64,000 bases of DNA from AP-15 sp963700195 (GCA_963700195.1 CAVOWQ010000032.1:137646-201645); one strand, 5' to 3'; shown: positions 17,941 through 27,634, counted from the first letter of the stretch. Numbers and translations: made by a program. The notes: generated by a model from the sequence alone, not told the origin.

Positions 17941-18547
17941 ATGTGTAGTGGTCAACTCAGTTTTCTCGCGCCGTTGCCCTCGCTTCCGGAGGGGCTCGAA
18001 TATCGAGCGGAGCTTGTGTCGCCGGACGAGGAGGCCGAACTCCTCGAGACATTTTCGCGAGCTGGATTTCAGGGAGTACGAATTCCATGGCTATTTCGGC
18101 AAGCGGCGTGTGGTCTCGTTCGGGCTGCGTTACGACCCCAACGAGAGCACGGTGCGTAACACAGGGGACATTCCCGGCTTTCTTCTGACGCTGCGTCAGA
18201 AGGCTGCCGATTTCGCAAGGCTCGCTGCCCTCGGAATTGCAGCAGGCTCTCGTCACGGAATACACTTCCGGAGCCGCGATCGGCTGGCACGGGATCGACC
18301 CACCTATGGCGATGTCATCGGCGTCTCGTTCAGTTCATCGTGCCGGTTCCGCCTCAGACGCAAAAGGGGCGGCAGCTGGGAACGCGCTTCCCTGATCGTG
18401 GAGCCGCGTTCGGTCTACCTGCTGAGCGGCCCGGCTCGGACGGAATGGCAGCATAGCATCCCGCCCGCCGAGCGTTTGCGGTACTCCGTCACATTCAGAA
18501 GCATGCGGAGCGGCCCGATAAAGTCGGGTCAAGGTGCGGTGGCGTAA
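17941..18547 (+). pseudogene. AlkB-like 2-oxoglutarate/Fe(II) dioxygenase, three frameshifts
   Basis: AlkB enzymes remove alkyl groups from nucleic acids or proteins by oxidation. From ATG 17941 the product reads GLEYRAELVSPDEEAELLET. After an extra T it continues LDFREYEFHGYFGKRRVVSF then GLRYDPN, and in another frame LQQALVTEYTSGAAIGWH with the iron-binding His. The last segment RPTYGDVIGVSFSSSCRFRL, with the Asp expected just before it disrupted by a lost C, ends with the second His region TEWQHSIPP and RLRYSVTFR, a 2-oxoglutarate-binding Arg motif. The whole fold is present in pieces. The 3' end overlaps the convergent thioesterase gene. Confidence 0.75.
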
Positions 18548-18948
18548 GTGGCGCGGCCGATCGCCAGCAGCTGTCCTGCTTCGTTCGCCACATCGATGTC
18601 GACGACACCGACTAGTCGGCCGCTGCGCCGCACCGTGGCGGTCACGACGAGCGCGGTGTCGATTGCCGGGCGCAGATAATCGACGCGGAAATTAACCGTC
18701 GGCAATGGCCGGCCCAATAGCATCACGAGCGCGTAATCGCCGACCGTGTCGATGATCGCCGCGATCGGGCCGCCATGCCATTGGCCGCTGCCGCGCCCGC
18801 GCTCGAATTCCGGTCGCATCGCGGCGCGCATGACCAGCTGCTGCTTCTCCGAGTCGGCACTCAGCACCGTCAGGTTCAACAGGCTGATGAACGGCGACTG
18901 GCCGAGGCGCGCCTGTAGCGCTTCCTTGCCGAGCGGTTCATCGCTCAT
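18529..18948 (-). CDS. PaaI-type hotdog-fold thioesterase
   Basis: These enzymes hydrolyse acyl-CoA thioesters, often of aryl acids. The 139-residue product has the hotdog pattern: FERGRGSGQWHGGPIAAIID with the HGG(P)I turn and following Asp, then NFRVDYLRPAIDTALVVTAT and a final GQLLAIGRATYATAP strand. Its ATG overlaps the stop of the upstream oxidoreductase by four bases, so the two are translated together. The substrate is unknown. Confidence 0.88.
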   Translation of the reverse strand: MSDEPLGKEALQARLGQSPFISLLNLTVLSADSEKQQLVMRAAMRPEFERGRGSGQWHGGPIAAIIDTVGDYALVMLLGRPLPTVNFRVDYLRPAIDTALVVTATVRRSGRLVGVVDIDVANEAGQLLAIGRATYATAP

Positions 18949-19955
18949 GGCACGACCACCAGCTTGCCGAATACGTCGCGGTTTTCGAGTCGCGCCAGCG
19001 CTTCCGGCACGCGTTCAAGCGGATAGGTCGTATCCACGACAGCGTTCAGCCGCCCCGATTGCACCATGTCGAGCAACGCCGTTATATCCTCGCGCGCCCA
19101 ACCATTGGAGCCGACGATCTGCAGCTCGAAGGTCCAGATGAAGCGGATATCCTCGGGCGGGTCGTAGCCGGCCGTCGCGCCGCAGGTCAACAGCCTGCCG
19201 CCGACGCGCAACACCCGCAGGCTCCGGGTCCAGGTGTCGCCGCCGGTGTAATTGACGACAACATCGACCCCATTGTCGCTGCCGGCGCCGCGACGCGCCG
19301 GCTTGCCGTACAGCCCGTAGACTGCCTGCACGAAATCCTGCTCCGTGTAATTGATGACGTGGTCGGCGCCGAGGGCGAGCAGCCTGGCCGCCTTCTCCGT
19401 CGAGCCGGTGGCGGCGATCACCGTCGCGCCGGCGAGCTTGGCGAGCTGCACGCAGCACACCCCGACGCCGCCCGACGCGCCGAGGATCAGCACTTTCTCG
19501 CCCGCGGCAACCCGCCCGTTGGTGAACATCATGCGGCGCGCCGTGCCATAGGCGCAGGGCAGCGCCGCGGCTGCTTCAAAGCTGATGCCGTCGGGGATCG
19601 CGACGAGCTGATGGGCCTTGAGGCGGCAATATTCGGCCAGTCCGCCATGCACGGTCTCGCCGGTCAGCCCGCCCTCGACCCGGTTGATCGGGTCGCCGAG
19701 CACGCGGTCGCCCACCTTCCAACCCGAGACGCCAGGACCGACCGCAGCAATCTCGCCAGCGACGTCGAGCCCCATGATGGCCGGCATCGTGATCCTGATC
19801 CCCGGCATGCCGCGGCGGGTGAATACGTCGTGGTAATTGAGCGCCGTGGCGCGGACGCGCAATATCGCCTCTCCTACGCCCGGCACCGGGTCGGGGAAAT
19901 CGGTTTCATAGCGCAATCCAGCTGCGCCGTGTTCGTGCAGTACCATAGCCTTCAT
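18945..19955 (-). CDS. Zinc-type MDR alcohol dehydrogenase / quinone oxidoreductase
   Basis: Medium-chain dehydrogenase/reductases use NADP(H) to act on alcohols, aldehydes, enoyl groups or quinones. The 336-residue protein has an N-terminal GroES-like domain (ALNYHDVFTRRGMPG; MGLDVAGEIAAVGPGVSGWK). The Rossmann domain has VLILGASGGVGVCCVQLAKL near residue 165 and ends VPEALARLENRDVFGKLVVV. The catalytic-zinc cysteine usual after the N-terminal strand is replaced (ALNYHD), so it is closer to the quinone-oxidoreductase/enoyl-reductase branch. It overlaps the thioesterase gene downstream. Confidence 0.88.
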   Translation of the reverse strand: MKAMVLHEHGAAGLRYETDFPDPVPGVGEAILRVRATALNYHDVFTRRGMPGIRITMPAIMGLDVAGEIAAVGPGVSGWKVGDRVLGDPINRVEGGLTGETVHGGLAEYCRLKAHQLVAIPDGISFEAAAALPCAYGTARRMMFTNGRVAAGEKVLILGASGGVGVCCVQLAKLAGATVIAATGSTEKAARLLALGADHVINYTEQDFVQAVYGLYGKPARRGAGSDNGVDVVVNYTGGDTWTRSLRVLRVGGRLLTCGATAGYDPPEDIRFIWTFELQIVGSNGWAREDITALLDMVQSGRLNAVVDTTYPLERVPEALARLENRDVFGKLVVVP

Positions 19956-19990
19956 TGGATCAGCCTCGTCTCGCGCGCTGGAGCAGCACC

Positions 19991-20106
19991 GTGCGTCCTT
20001 CGAGACGCGCCCTCCGGGCGCTCCTCGGGATGAGGTATTTTCTCTGATGGTATTGAGAGAGCTTCATCCTGAGGAAGCCGCGCAGCGGCTGTCTCGAAGG
20101 ATGCAC
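19991..20106. repeat. Long intergenic palindrome
   Basis: The arms GTGCGTCCTTCGAGAC (19991-20006) and GTCTCGAAGGATGCAC (20091-20106) are inverted with one mismatch. The interior continues to pair in part (GCTCCTCGGGATGAGG against CTTCATCCTGAGGAAGC). Palindromes of this CCTTCGAGACGC/CTCAGGATGAGG type are dispersed in many alphaproteobacterial genomes. It lies between two same-strand genes. Confidence 0.75.
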
Positions 20107-20124
20107 GACATCGCCTTCAGCCCT

Positions 20125-21635
20125 TCACGACGTTGCCAGTAGCTCGGCGGCGCGCTTTGCGAGCGCCAGCCGGTCGATTTTGTTGGTGCCGGCCAGCGGC
20201 ATCTCCGGCACGAACCATACCCGCCGCGGATGCAGGTAGGGCGCGGCATTGGCGAGCGCGAATTGGCGGATCGCTGCTTCGCTCGGCGCCGCGCCGGGCC
20301 GCGTCACGACAAAGGCCACCGGCTTTTTGAATTTCAGCTCGTCATCGATCGGCACGACAACGGCCTGGTGAATGTCCGGATGGCGCTCGAGCACTGCCTC
20401 GATCTCGCCGGGGTAGATGTTCTCGCCGCCGCTGACGAACATGTCGTCCGCGCGGCCGATGAAATAATAGAAGCCGTCGGCATCGCGGCGGAACACGTCG
20501 CCGGTGATGTAGAAGCCGTCCTCTGTCAATGCCTTCCCCGTCGCCTCGGGCAGATTGTGGTAACCGTTCATCAATGCCGGGCAGCGCATCTGCAATACGC
20601 CCTCGCTCGCGTCGCTACGGGCACCATCGACCAGCCGCAGGCTGACATGGGGATGCGCAACGCCGACCGACAGGTCGGGAGTGGGCCGGCCATTGGGGTG
20701 CACAGTGAAGACGATCGGGCCCGCCTCGGTCGTACCGTAGCTGTTGGTAACCACGGCATTCGGGATGGCACGCCGCGCCGCCTCCATCAAGCCTTGCGAC
20801 ACGGGCGCCGAGCCCATCCGCACCGCAGTGACCGCTGTGAGATCCGCACCAGCCAACAGCGCCTTCTCGCGCAGCATCATCCCGATCATCGTGGGTACCG
20901 AGGTCAACGTGGTGGCGCGATATTTGGCGGCTGCCCCGATGTAGCTCTCCACGTTAAAGCCCGGCAGCAGAATGATCGTATCGTGTTGCGCCAATGCCGC
21001 TTGCGACACGGCGAGCGCATTCATGTGGTAGAGCGGCGCCGCCACGAGCACCCGTTGCTCGCCGGGGCGGCTCGATCGGCGACGCATATCGATGACCCAG
21101 AGGTGACTGCGGTGAGACAGCACGACCCCTTTGGGCCGGCCGCTGGAGCCTGAGGTATAGAGGAACATGGCAGGGTCCGCCGGATCGGGCGTCGGCGCGG
21201 CAAAGGGGCCAGGGTCGAGCAATGCCGGGAAATCCTCGTCGAAGACAAACCGCGCCAGTTCCTCCGGGCACAGCGGCCGGCGCGCCCGGTCGCACAGGAC
21301 TAGCCTAGCGCCGCAGTCGCGCAGAATAAATTCGACCATCGCAGGTGGCAGCTTCCAGTTGACCGGCACCGCAACCAGACCGGCGCGCATGATGCCGAGA
21401 AAAGCAGCGAGGAATTCGCCGCGATTAGCGGAGAGAATGGCGACGCGCTCGCCTCGGCTCAGGCCCTGCGCGAAGAGGCCGCGCGCCGTCGCCCCGGCGA
21501 GCGCGTCGAGCTCGCGGTAGCTGTAGAAGCGCGGCGCCGACCCGGCGCCGAGATCGATCACCGCCGGCGCATCGGGGTCGCCGTCCCGGTCGATGGCGTC
21601 GCCCAGATTTCTTGTTCAAGCCGGTCACCGCTCAC
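20125..21635 (-). CDS. AMP-dependent acyl-CoA synthetase/ligase, frameshift near its start
   Basis: ANL enzymes activate a carboxylic acid as an adenylate and pass it to CoA. P-loop MFLYTSGSSGRPKGVVLSHR, VTNSYGTTEAGPIVF and DGFYITGDVFRRDADGFYYF then GRADDMF, SGGENIYPGEIE and the catalytic Lys in PLAGTNKIDRLALA are all present. The intact frame from the GTG at 21561 (478 residues) misses conserved upstream sequence GDAIDRDGDPDAPAVIDLG. The GTG at 21635 overlaps the stop of the VOC gene (GTGA), which supports it as the true start; a frame change near 21608 then separates the first ten codons. The small size and cluster suggest an aryl or short-chain acid substrate. Confidence 0.87.
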
Positions 21636-22465
21636 TCCGAGAATACTATGGTCGTATTGAAGGCGGCATCGGCCGGCACCACCAGCCGGTGAGGCTCGAT
21701 TCGCAAGCCCCGCAGGGAGCGTAGGCATTGTCCCGCCGCCGCCAGCGACCGGACGGTGATCTCCAGCGCAGCCATATATTCGGCGCGGCCGGCCGGCCGC
21801 GCGGCTGTTTCGCCGAACTCGGCCGTCACCGCATCCGGTGTGGAGATCTCCACCTGTGCGGTTCCGGCGGCGATCATTTGCCTCCCTTCACGATCTGCTA
21901 TGGCGTCGTCGCCGAAGAGACCCCGGAACAGCGTTGCCGTGTGCTGAGGATCGGCCGTCGCGACCACCACGCGCGCAATTGCGCAGGCGCCGTTCGGATG
22001 GGTCTGCCACTCGGGCCGCCATACGAGGTCGGGGGTCTGATGCTCGCAGAAATAGACGCGGCCCATTGGTATCTGGGCCGGATCGAGCCGGGTGGTGCGG
22101 AACCGTGCATCTTGAGTTCCGCTGTCGATCGCTACCGGACGGGAGAAGGATTGAACCGGCAAGATCGGGAGACCGGCCGCTGCCGCTTGGTCATGAACCA
22201 AGTCGGCGTCCGCGGTCTTGAAGACGAGCCCGTTGAGACCGGAGGGAAAGCGCATGATCTCTGGTCGGATCGCGCCGTCCTCGGCAAAGCCCAGCAGCTC
22301 CAGATAGTCCGTCGCAAACATCGAGAGATGGTTGACCGAGCCTAGTGTGTGACGCCCGCGCGGCGTCAGCTGAAAGCCCAGCGACTGAAAGCAACGCGCC
22401 GCCTCGTCGATGCGGTCGCGCACATCGATGACGAGGTGATCCAGGACGGGCGAGAGCGCGGCCAT
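21632..22465 (-). CDS. VOC/glyoxalase-like domain protein
   Basis: The 277-residue product starts LDHLVIDVRDRIDEAARCFQ, then GFQLTPRGRHTLGSVNHLSM and TDYLELLGF, the pattern of the glyoxalase-like domain family PF13468. A second half with RVVVATADPQHTATLFRGLF suggests paired beta-alpha-beta modules. VOC proteins include isomerases, dioxygenases and epimerases; the reaction here is not predictable. It is the first gene of a coupled pair with the acyl-CoA synthetase, sharing GTGA. Confidence 0.8.
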   Translation of the reverse strand: MAALSPVLDHLVIDVRDRIDEAARCFQSLGFQLTPRGRHTLGSVNHLSMFATDYLELLGFAEDGAIRPEIMRFPSGLNGLVFKTADADLVHDQAAAAGLPILPVQSFSRPVAIDSGTQDARFRTTRLDPAQIPMGRVYFCEHQTPDLVWRPEWQTHPNGACAIARVVVATADPQHTATLFRGLFGDDAIADREGRQMIAAGTAQVEISTPDAVTAEFGETAARPAGRAEYMAALEITVRSLAAAGQCLRSLRGLRIEPHRLVVPADAAFNTTIVFSE

Positions 22466-22556
22466 ATGACCTCCATCGGGAGAACCTGATCAGGGTAATC
22501 GGCGCGCCGGCTGCGCGGCAAGCCGTAGCGGTGATGCCGACACAGTTGACAAGAGT

Positions 22557-22843
22557 GCTTATGCGCTCGCACATATCCGCCCGGGATTACCGGCATCGAT
22601 CGAGGCAGACGTGCTGCCTGGCCGGGTGTTTCACGGGCAGGTCGCCAGCCTGGCGCCGGCAACCGGCGCAAGTTTCAGCGTGCTGCCGCCCGAGAACGCC
22701 ACCGGAAATTTCACCAAGATTGTGCAACGCGTTCCGGTCCGCGTCCTGCTGGACGACGGGGCGTCGACGCTAGGCGACCTTCGTCCAGCCTGTCCGCAAC
22801 CGCCGCCGTCGACGAGCGCCCATCCGGGGAGCGTGCGCCGTGA
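22557..22843 (+). pseudogene. C-terminal fragment of an EmrA/HlyD-type membrane-fusion protein, with start of an EmrB-like gene
   Basis: The frame reads ALAHIRPGLPASIEADVLPG then VFHGQVASLAPATGASFSVL and PPENATGNFTKIVQRVPVRV, which is the highly conserved end of EmrA, the periplasmic adaptor of drug efflux. After a shift the tail LRPGLSATAAVDERP ends at 22843. The GTG at 22840 overlaps that stop and opens VSAAIDTVLTPSSA, like the start of an EmrB transporter, but it halts at 22902. Only the last quarter of emrA and the first codons of emrB survive. Confidence 0.7.
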
Positions 22844-22954
22844 GCGCCGCCATCGACACCGTCCTGACGCCTTCATCAGCGCAAGCTGGCGGTGGGCGCT
22901 GACCTGACGGGAGGCGCAAACCCAGACCTACGCCGCCCGAGGAAATACAGCTGC

Positions 22955-23337
22955 TCTCAATGTGCTAATATCGGTATCGGATACCGGCCCACGGCATGTC
23001 CGAGGAGGTGTTGAGGAGGGCGGTCGAGCCCTTTTTCATGACCAAGGAGCCCGGCAGAGGCAGTGGTCTCGGCCTCAGCATGGTGCACGGCGTCACGACC
23101 CAGTCGGGCGGCGGGTTGCACATCAACAGCCGCCTCGGCCGCGGAACGGCCGTCAGCGTCTATCTGCCGCGTGCCGGTCGTCTCTCGGCGGCAGTACGGG
23201 AGCGTGAACCCCAATCGCTCGCGATCCACGAACCTGCAGCCGAGGTGATCCGTTCTACAAAAGCCATATCGTCTGTAGCGGCTGGCCGAAAGCGTCGCCG
23301 GCGCATCGCGTCGCGAGGTGCCCAGGCAGGGGTCTGA
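22955..23337 (+). pseudogene. C-terminal fragment of a sensor histidine kinase
   Basis: The fragment has the ATP-binding G boxes: VLISVSDTG, then after a one-base shift HGMSEEVLRRAVEPFFMTKE, then GSGLGLSMVHGVTTQSGG and INSRLGRGTAVSVYLPRA. This is the catalytic end of a hybrid-type kinase. The dimerisation domain, phosphorylated His and any sensor region are missing, so it cannot function. It abuts the EmrA remnant, making this an interval of gene fragments. Confidence 0.75.
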
Positions 23338-23472
23338 ACGTGGTTACAATAAAGCCGGCGCCGCGGAGGGCGTAAGTCGCACGGGACGGTCGCGCGCCGG
23401 GGCGGCGCCACCCGCCTTACCCTGTCCTCTCCCCCAAGCGGGTGAAGAGGAAGATATTTGCCGGCGCGATGC

Positions 23473-24768
23473 TTATTTCGCGGCGACCGCCATGTCTTCG
23501 GCGTACATCTCCGGGAGCACGGTCTCGCGCCAGGTAATCTCGCGCGGGAAGATCTTTTCGATGGCGCGCGCCGAGTAGTAGCTGGTGTCGACGCCCGGCG
23601 GGTCGCCGCCTTCCTGGACGGTGTTGACCGCTTGCAGCAAGAGCCGCCGCGTCGCGATGATCGCGCGGTCGGCGGGCCCGAGATATTCTTTCGAGCGGTC
23701 GACGATCGGCCCCATGCCCTCCTGCACCGCGCGGTCCTGCGTGTTGATGCCGTCGATGCCGGTAAAGGTCTCGTATTTCTGCACCCGGCGGTCGATCATC
23801 CAATCGTTTCGGGCGTTGCGGAACGAGCGGAACTCGCCCGATTGCTCGACATAGTCGGGGCCGTTGCCGTTGCCGCGCTCCATGCGGTCGTCCTCGCTCA
23901 GCCCCTCTTCGCCATAGCTGTACACCCAGTTGTACACCATGCAATTCTGGTCATCGATCGGGACCCAGATGTGCCCGGCGATGTTGGTGCGGTCGCCGCC
24001 GCCCAGGGCGCGGCCCAGCTGCTGCGGCCGGATCTGCGTGAACGGCATCACAAAATGGTAGGAGCGAACATAGGTCTTGTCGTCGTCGAGCGGGCGGATC
24101 CCGACGTAGCGGTAGCCGTAGTCGGTGACGTCGACTTCGAGGATCGGCGCCTTGCCGCGGACAAACGGCCCCTGGACGGGGATGCCGGGGCGGCTGGTGT
24201 TCGGGGTGATCGTGCGATGCAGGATCGGGGCATGCGAGGTGTCGATGCCGCCTTCGAGCGCCTGCAGCCAGTTGCACTCCTCCCAGACCTTCGACACGTG
24301 GCGGTGGGTTTCCGGCACCTGCGTCCATTCGAAGGCCGGCGGCGCCGGCATCTTGTCGCGCGGCCCCATATAGGCCCAGATCACCCCGCCGATCTCCGTC
24401 GTCCGGTAGGCGGTTAGCCGAACCTTGTGACAGAACGGCTCCGGCTCGTTCATCTGCTCGAGGCACTTGCCTTCAACGTCGAATTTCCAGCCGTGATAGA
24501 TGCAGCGCAGCCCGGATTCCTCGTTGCGCCCGAACCACAGAGAGGCGCGGCGATGCGGGCAGAACTCGTCGACAAGCCCGATGCGTCCTTGGCTGTCGCG
24601 AAAGGCGACGAGCTTCTCGCCGAGCAACTTCACGCGCACCGGCGGGCAGTCCGCCTCCGGCAACTCGCGCGACATCAGGGCCGGAATCCAATATCGCCGC
24701 AACACATCGCCCATCGGCGTGCCCGGTCCCACCCTCGTCACCAGCTCGTTCTCTTCGCGCGTCAGCAT
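23473..24768 (-). CDS. Rieske 2Fe-2S ring-hydroxylating oxygenase alpha subunit (phthalate dioxygenase-like)
   Basis: Rieske oxygenases insert oxygen into aromatic or related substrates using a reductase partner. The 431-residue protein has the cluster ligands CPHR near residue 70 and CIYHGW 20 residues later, then the mononuclear-iron site region GIDTSHAPILHR (His, His) and a distal Asp. The start MLTREENELVTRVGPGTPMG is typical of the phthalate 4,5-dioxygenase/vanillate branch. No ferredoxin reductase is adjacent. A partial inverted repeat (TCCTCT/AGAGGA) sits just past the stop near 23424-23452. Confidence 0.9.
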   Translation of the reverse strand: MLTREENELVTRVGPGTPMGDVLRRYWIPALMSRELPEADCPPVRVKLLGEKLVAFRDSQGRIGLVDEFCPHRRASLWFGRNEESGLRCIYHGWKFDVEGKCLEQMNEPEPFCHKVRLTAYRTTEIGGVIWAYMGPRDKMPAPPAFEWTQVPETHRHVSKVWEECNWLQALEGGIDTSHAPILHRTITPNTSRPGIPVQGPFVRGKAPILEVDVTDYGYRYVGIRPLDDDKTYVRSYHFVMPFTQIRPQQLGRALGGGDRTNIAGHIWVPIDDQNCMVYNWVYSYGEEGLSEDDRMERGNGNGPDYVEQSGEFRSFRNARNDWMIDRRVQKYETFTGIDGINTQDRAVQEGMGPIVDRSKEYLGPADRAIIATRRLLLQAVNTVQEGGDPPGVDTSYYSARAIEKIFPREITWRETVLPEMYAEDMAVAAK

Positions 24769-24902
24769 TATGGTTCCTTTCTTCCGACCTTCGGCCAGAC
24801 CGCAATAATCCGCCGATTGAGCGTCGAGGACAAGAGCGAGCCGTGCGCGCTCCGTGGTGTTCTGGTACGAAGGGCCAATCGAAGCGCCAAAAGAGGGAAG
24901 CG

Positions 24903-25760
24903 ATGAGTGTAATCCTGCGGCAGGGCACTCCCGCGGATGCGGCGGCCTGTGGTGTGATCTGCTTCGAGGCGTTCAAGTCGATCGCGAGCGAGCACAATTT
25001 TCCGCCGGATTTCGCATCGGCGGAGATTGCGACGCGTGGCATCAAGATGCTGCTGGCCCACCCCGAGGTCTACGCGGTCGTTGCCGAGGAGGACGGCAAG
25101 GTGGTCGGCAGCAATTTTCTCGACGAGCGCGGTCCCATAGGCGGCATCGGCCCGATCACGGTCGATCCCGCCGCGCAAAACCGTTCGATCGGCCGGCGGC
25201 TGATGCTCGATGTGATCGAGCGTTGCGCGCGCCGCGGCATCGCCGGGGTCCGGCTCCTGCAATCGGCCTACCACAATCGTTCGCTCTGCCTCTATACGAA
25301 GCTCGGCTTCGAGACGCGCGAGACGGTATCGAAGCTCGACGGCAAGCCGCCGGGGATCAGCTTGCCGGGCTACGCGGTGCGGCCGGCGGTGGAGGGCGAC
25401 CTTCCCGCTTGCAACGCACTGTGCCAGCGGGTCCACGGGCACGATCGAGGTGGCGAACTCGGGGATGCGATCAAGCAGGGGTCGGCTCGGGTCGTCGAGC
25501 ATTTGGGCGAGGTCACCGCCTACTGCACCGACATCGCCTTCTTCGCTCACGCCGTCGCCGAGACCAACAATGGCCTGAAGGCATTGATCGGATCGGCCTC
25601 TACTTTCCCGGGCGGTGGATTCCTGGTGCCGACACGCAACGGTGAGCTGTTTCGCTGGTGCCTGCAGCACGACCTGCGACTCGTGCACCAGCTGACGCTT
25701 ATGACGATCGGCCTCTATAACGAGCCCGCCGGCGCGTATCTGCCGTCGGTGCTTTACTGA
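24903..25760 (+). CDS. GNAT family N-acetyltransferase
   Basis: The 285-residue product starts at 24903 (MSVILRQGTPADAAACGVIC). It has a GNAT fold with the acetyl-CoA pyrophosphate loop QNRSIGRRLM, preceded by IGPITVDPA, near residue 90, then AYHNRSLCLYTKLGF. The C-terminal half (LPGYAVRPAVEGDLPACNAL ... FPGGGFLVPTRNGELFRWCL) is a second domain seen in two-domain GNATs. It is divergent from the Rieske gene. The substrate is unknown. Confidence 0.85.
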   Translation: MSVILRQGTPADAAACGVICFEAFKSIASEHNFPPDFASAEIATRGIKMLLAHPEVYAVVAEEDGKVVGSNFLDERGPIGGIGPITVDPAAQNRSIGRRLMLDVIERCARRGIAGVRLLQSAYHNRSLCLYTKLGFETRETVSKLDGKPPGISLPGYAVRPAVEGDLPACNALCQRVHGHDRGGELGDAIKQGSARVVEHLGEVTAYCTDIAFFAHAVAETNNGLKALIGSASTFPGGGFLVPTRNGELFRWCLQHDLRLVHQLTLMTIGLYNEPAGAYLPSVLY

Positions 25761-25837
25761 CGAGAATGGCTTCGACTTCAATACGATGATAACCTACCAA
25801 TCGTTTGGCTTCTGCAATGCCGGTCAGGGACTTCCCC

Positions 25838-27634
25838 ATGAACGAGCGAGACTTGCGAGATCTCATCGCGGCCGTGAAGGCCGGGCGGGTGTCGCGCCGC
25901 ACTTTTTTGCACAGGATGGTCGGCCTCGGCCTCACGGCGCCTTTTGCGACCGGCTTGCTGGCCCAAGCCGGCGTGGCCCAAACCCCGGCCCAAGTCGAGT
26001 ACAAGCCGACCAAGGCCGGCGGTGGCGGGCCGCTCAAAATGCTGTTCTGGCAGGCCCCGACCTTGCTTAATCCGCACTTTGCCGTCGGGACCAAGGACCA
26101 GGAGGGTTCGCGCATTTTTTACGAGCCGCTCGCGGGATGGGACGCCGACGGCAATTTGGCGCCGGCGCTTGCCGCCGAAATCCCCGACATCGAGAATGGC
26201 GGGGTCGCGCCCGGCGGCATGTCAGTGACCTGGAAGCTCAAGAAGGACGTGCAGTGGCACGACGGCAGTCCGTTTAGCGCCGACGATGTCGTGTTCACCG
26301 GGGAATATGCCGGCGACCCGGCAACCGCCTCCACGACGATCGGCAACTATCGGGACATTAAAGTCGAAAAGGTCGATCCTCTCACCGTTCGGGTGCATTT
26401 TGCCAAGCCGACGCCGTTCTGGGCGAGCCCCTTCGTCGGCCAGTTCGGCATGATCATCCCGAAACATCTGTTCGAGCCCTATAAGGGTGCCAATTCCCGC
26501 GACGCGCCGGCAAATTTGAAGCCGGTCGGAACCGGCCCCTATCGGTTTGTCGATTTTAAGCCGGGTGATTTGGTCAAAGGCGAGCGCAACCCCTCCTATC
26601 ATCTGCCCAACCGCCCGTATTTCGACACGATTGAAATGAAGGGAGGCGGCGACGCCGTGTCGGCGGCACGCGCCGTGATCCAAACCGGCGAATATGATTA
26701 CGCGTGGAACTTGCAGGTCGAGGACGAGATCCTCCTCAGGCTCGAGAACGGTGGCAATGCCAGGGGCCGTGTCGAGATCGTGCCTGGCGGCAGTATCGAG
26801 CACATCGAGCTCAACGACACCGACCCTTGGACTGAGGTCGACGGCGAGCGTTCGAGCGCCAAGACCACTCATCCGCTGCTCGGCGATCCGGCGGTCCGGC
26901 ACGCGCTGAGCCTGCTCGTCGACCGCGCCTCGGTAGAGGCCCATATCTATGGACGCACCGGCCTTGCGACCGGCAATTTTATCAACAACCCGCCGCGCTT
27001 CGTTTCGAAAAATACGAAATGGGAGTTCAACATCGACAAGGCGAACCAGATGTTGGACGAGGCCGGTTGGCATCGCGGGTCGGATAGCGTCCGCACTAAG
27101 GATGGCAAGAGGCTGAAGCTCGTCTTCCAGACCTCGATCAATGCGCCGCGCCAGAAGACTCAGGCGATCGTCAAACAGGCGTGCCAGAAGGCGGGCATTG
27201 AGGTCGAGCTCAAGTCGGTGACGGCGTCGGTATATTTTTCCTCCGACGTGGCAAACCCGGATACTTACTCGAAATTCTACGCCGATATGCAGATGTTTAC
27301 GACGACGATGGGTGAGCCCGATCCCGGCTTCTTCATGCGCCAGTTCCTCTCCTCGGAAATCGCGTCCAAAGACAACAAGTGGCAGGGCCGCAATATCACC
27401 CGCTGGCACAATGACGAATACGACAAGGCTTTTCATGCGGCTGAGGGCGAACTCGACCCGGTCAAGCGGGCGGCGTTGTTTATCGCGATGAACGACATGG
27501 TCGTCGGAGATCCGGCGGTCATCCCGGTCGTGTACCGCCCTAGCGTCTCGGCGATGTCGCGTCAGCTCCGGGCGACTTTGAGTGGTTGGGATAACGTCTT
27601 GTGGGACCTGAAGAACTGGTATCGCGAGACATGA
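25838..27634 (+). CDS. ABC importer solute-binding protein, family 5 (peptide type), copy 1
   Basis: SBP family 5 proteins capture peptides or other solutes in the periplasm for Dpp/Opp-type importers. The start at 25838 (MNERDLRDLIAAVKAGRVSR) leads into a twin-arginine signal SRRTFLHRM with a hydrophobic stretch ending AQAGVAQ, so Tat export is likely. The mature part has AGWDADGNLAPALAAEIPDI and GPYRFVDFKPGDLVKGERNP and YDYAWNLQVEDEI. The 598-residue length fits. A paralogue follows directly, then two permeases. The start is preceded by GGTCAGGGACTTCCCC, resembling one unit of the repeat before the second copy. Confidence 0.92.
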   Translation: MNERDLRDLIAAVKAGRVSRRTFLHRMVGLGLTAPFATGLLAQAGVAQTPAQVEYKPTKAGGGGPLKMLFWQAPTLLNPHFAVGTKDQEGSRIFYEPLAGWDADGNLAPALAAEIPDIENGGVAPGGMSVTWKLKKDVQWHDGSPFSADDVVFTGEYAGDPATASTTIGNYRDIKVEKVDPLTVRVHFAKPTPFWASPFVGQFGMIIPKHLFEPYKGANSRDAPANLKPVGTGPYRFVDFKPGDLVKGERNPSYHLPNRPYFDTIEMKGGGDAVSAARAVIQTGEYDYAWNLQVEDEILLRLENGGNARGRVEIVPGGSIEHIELNDTDPWTEVDGERSSAKTTHPLLGDPAVRHALSLLVDRASVEAHIYGRTGLATGNFINNPPRFVSKNTKWEFNIDKANQMLDEAGWHRGSDSVRTKDGKRLKLVFQTSINAPRQKTQAIVKQACQKAGIEVELKSVTASVYFSSDVANPDTYSKFYADMQMFTTTMGEPDPGFFMRQFLSSEIASKDNKWQGRNITRWHNDEYDKAFHAAEGELDPVKRAALFIAMNDMVVGDPAVIPVVYRPSVSAMSRQLRATLSGWDNVLWDLKNWYRET

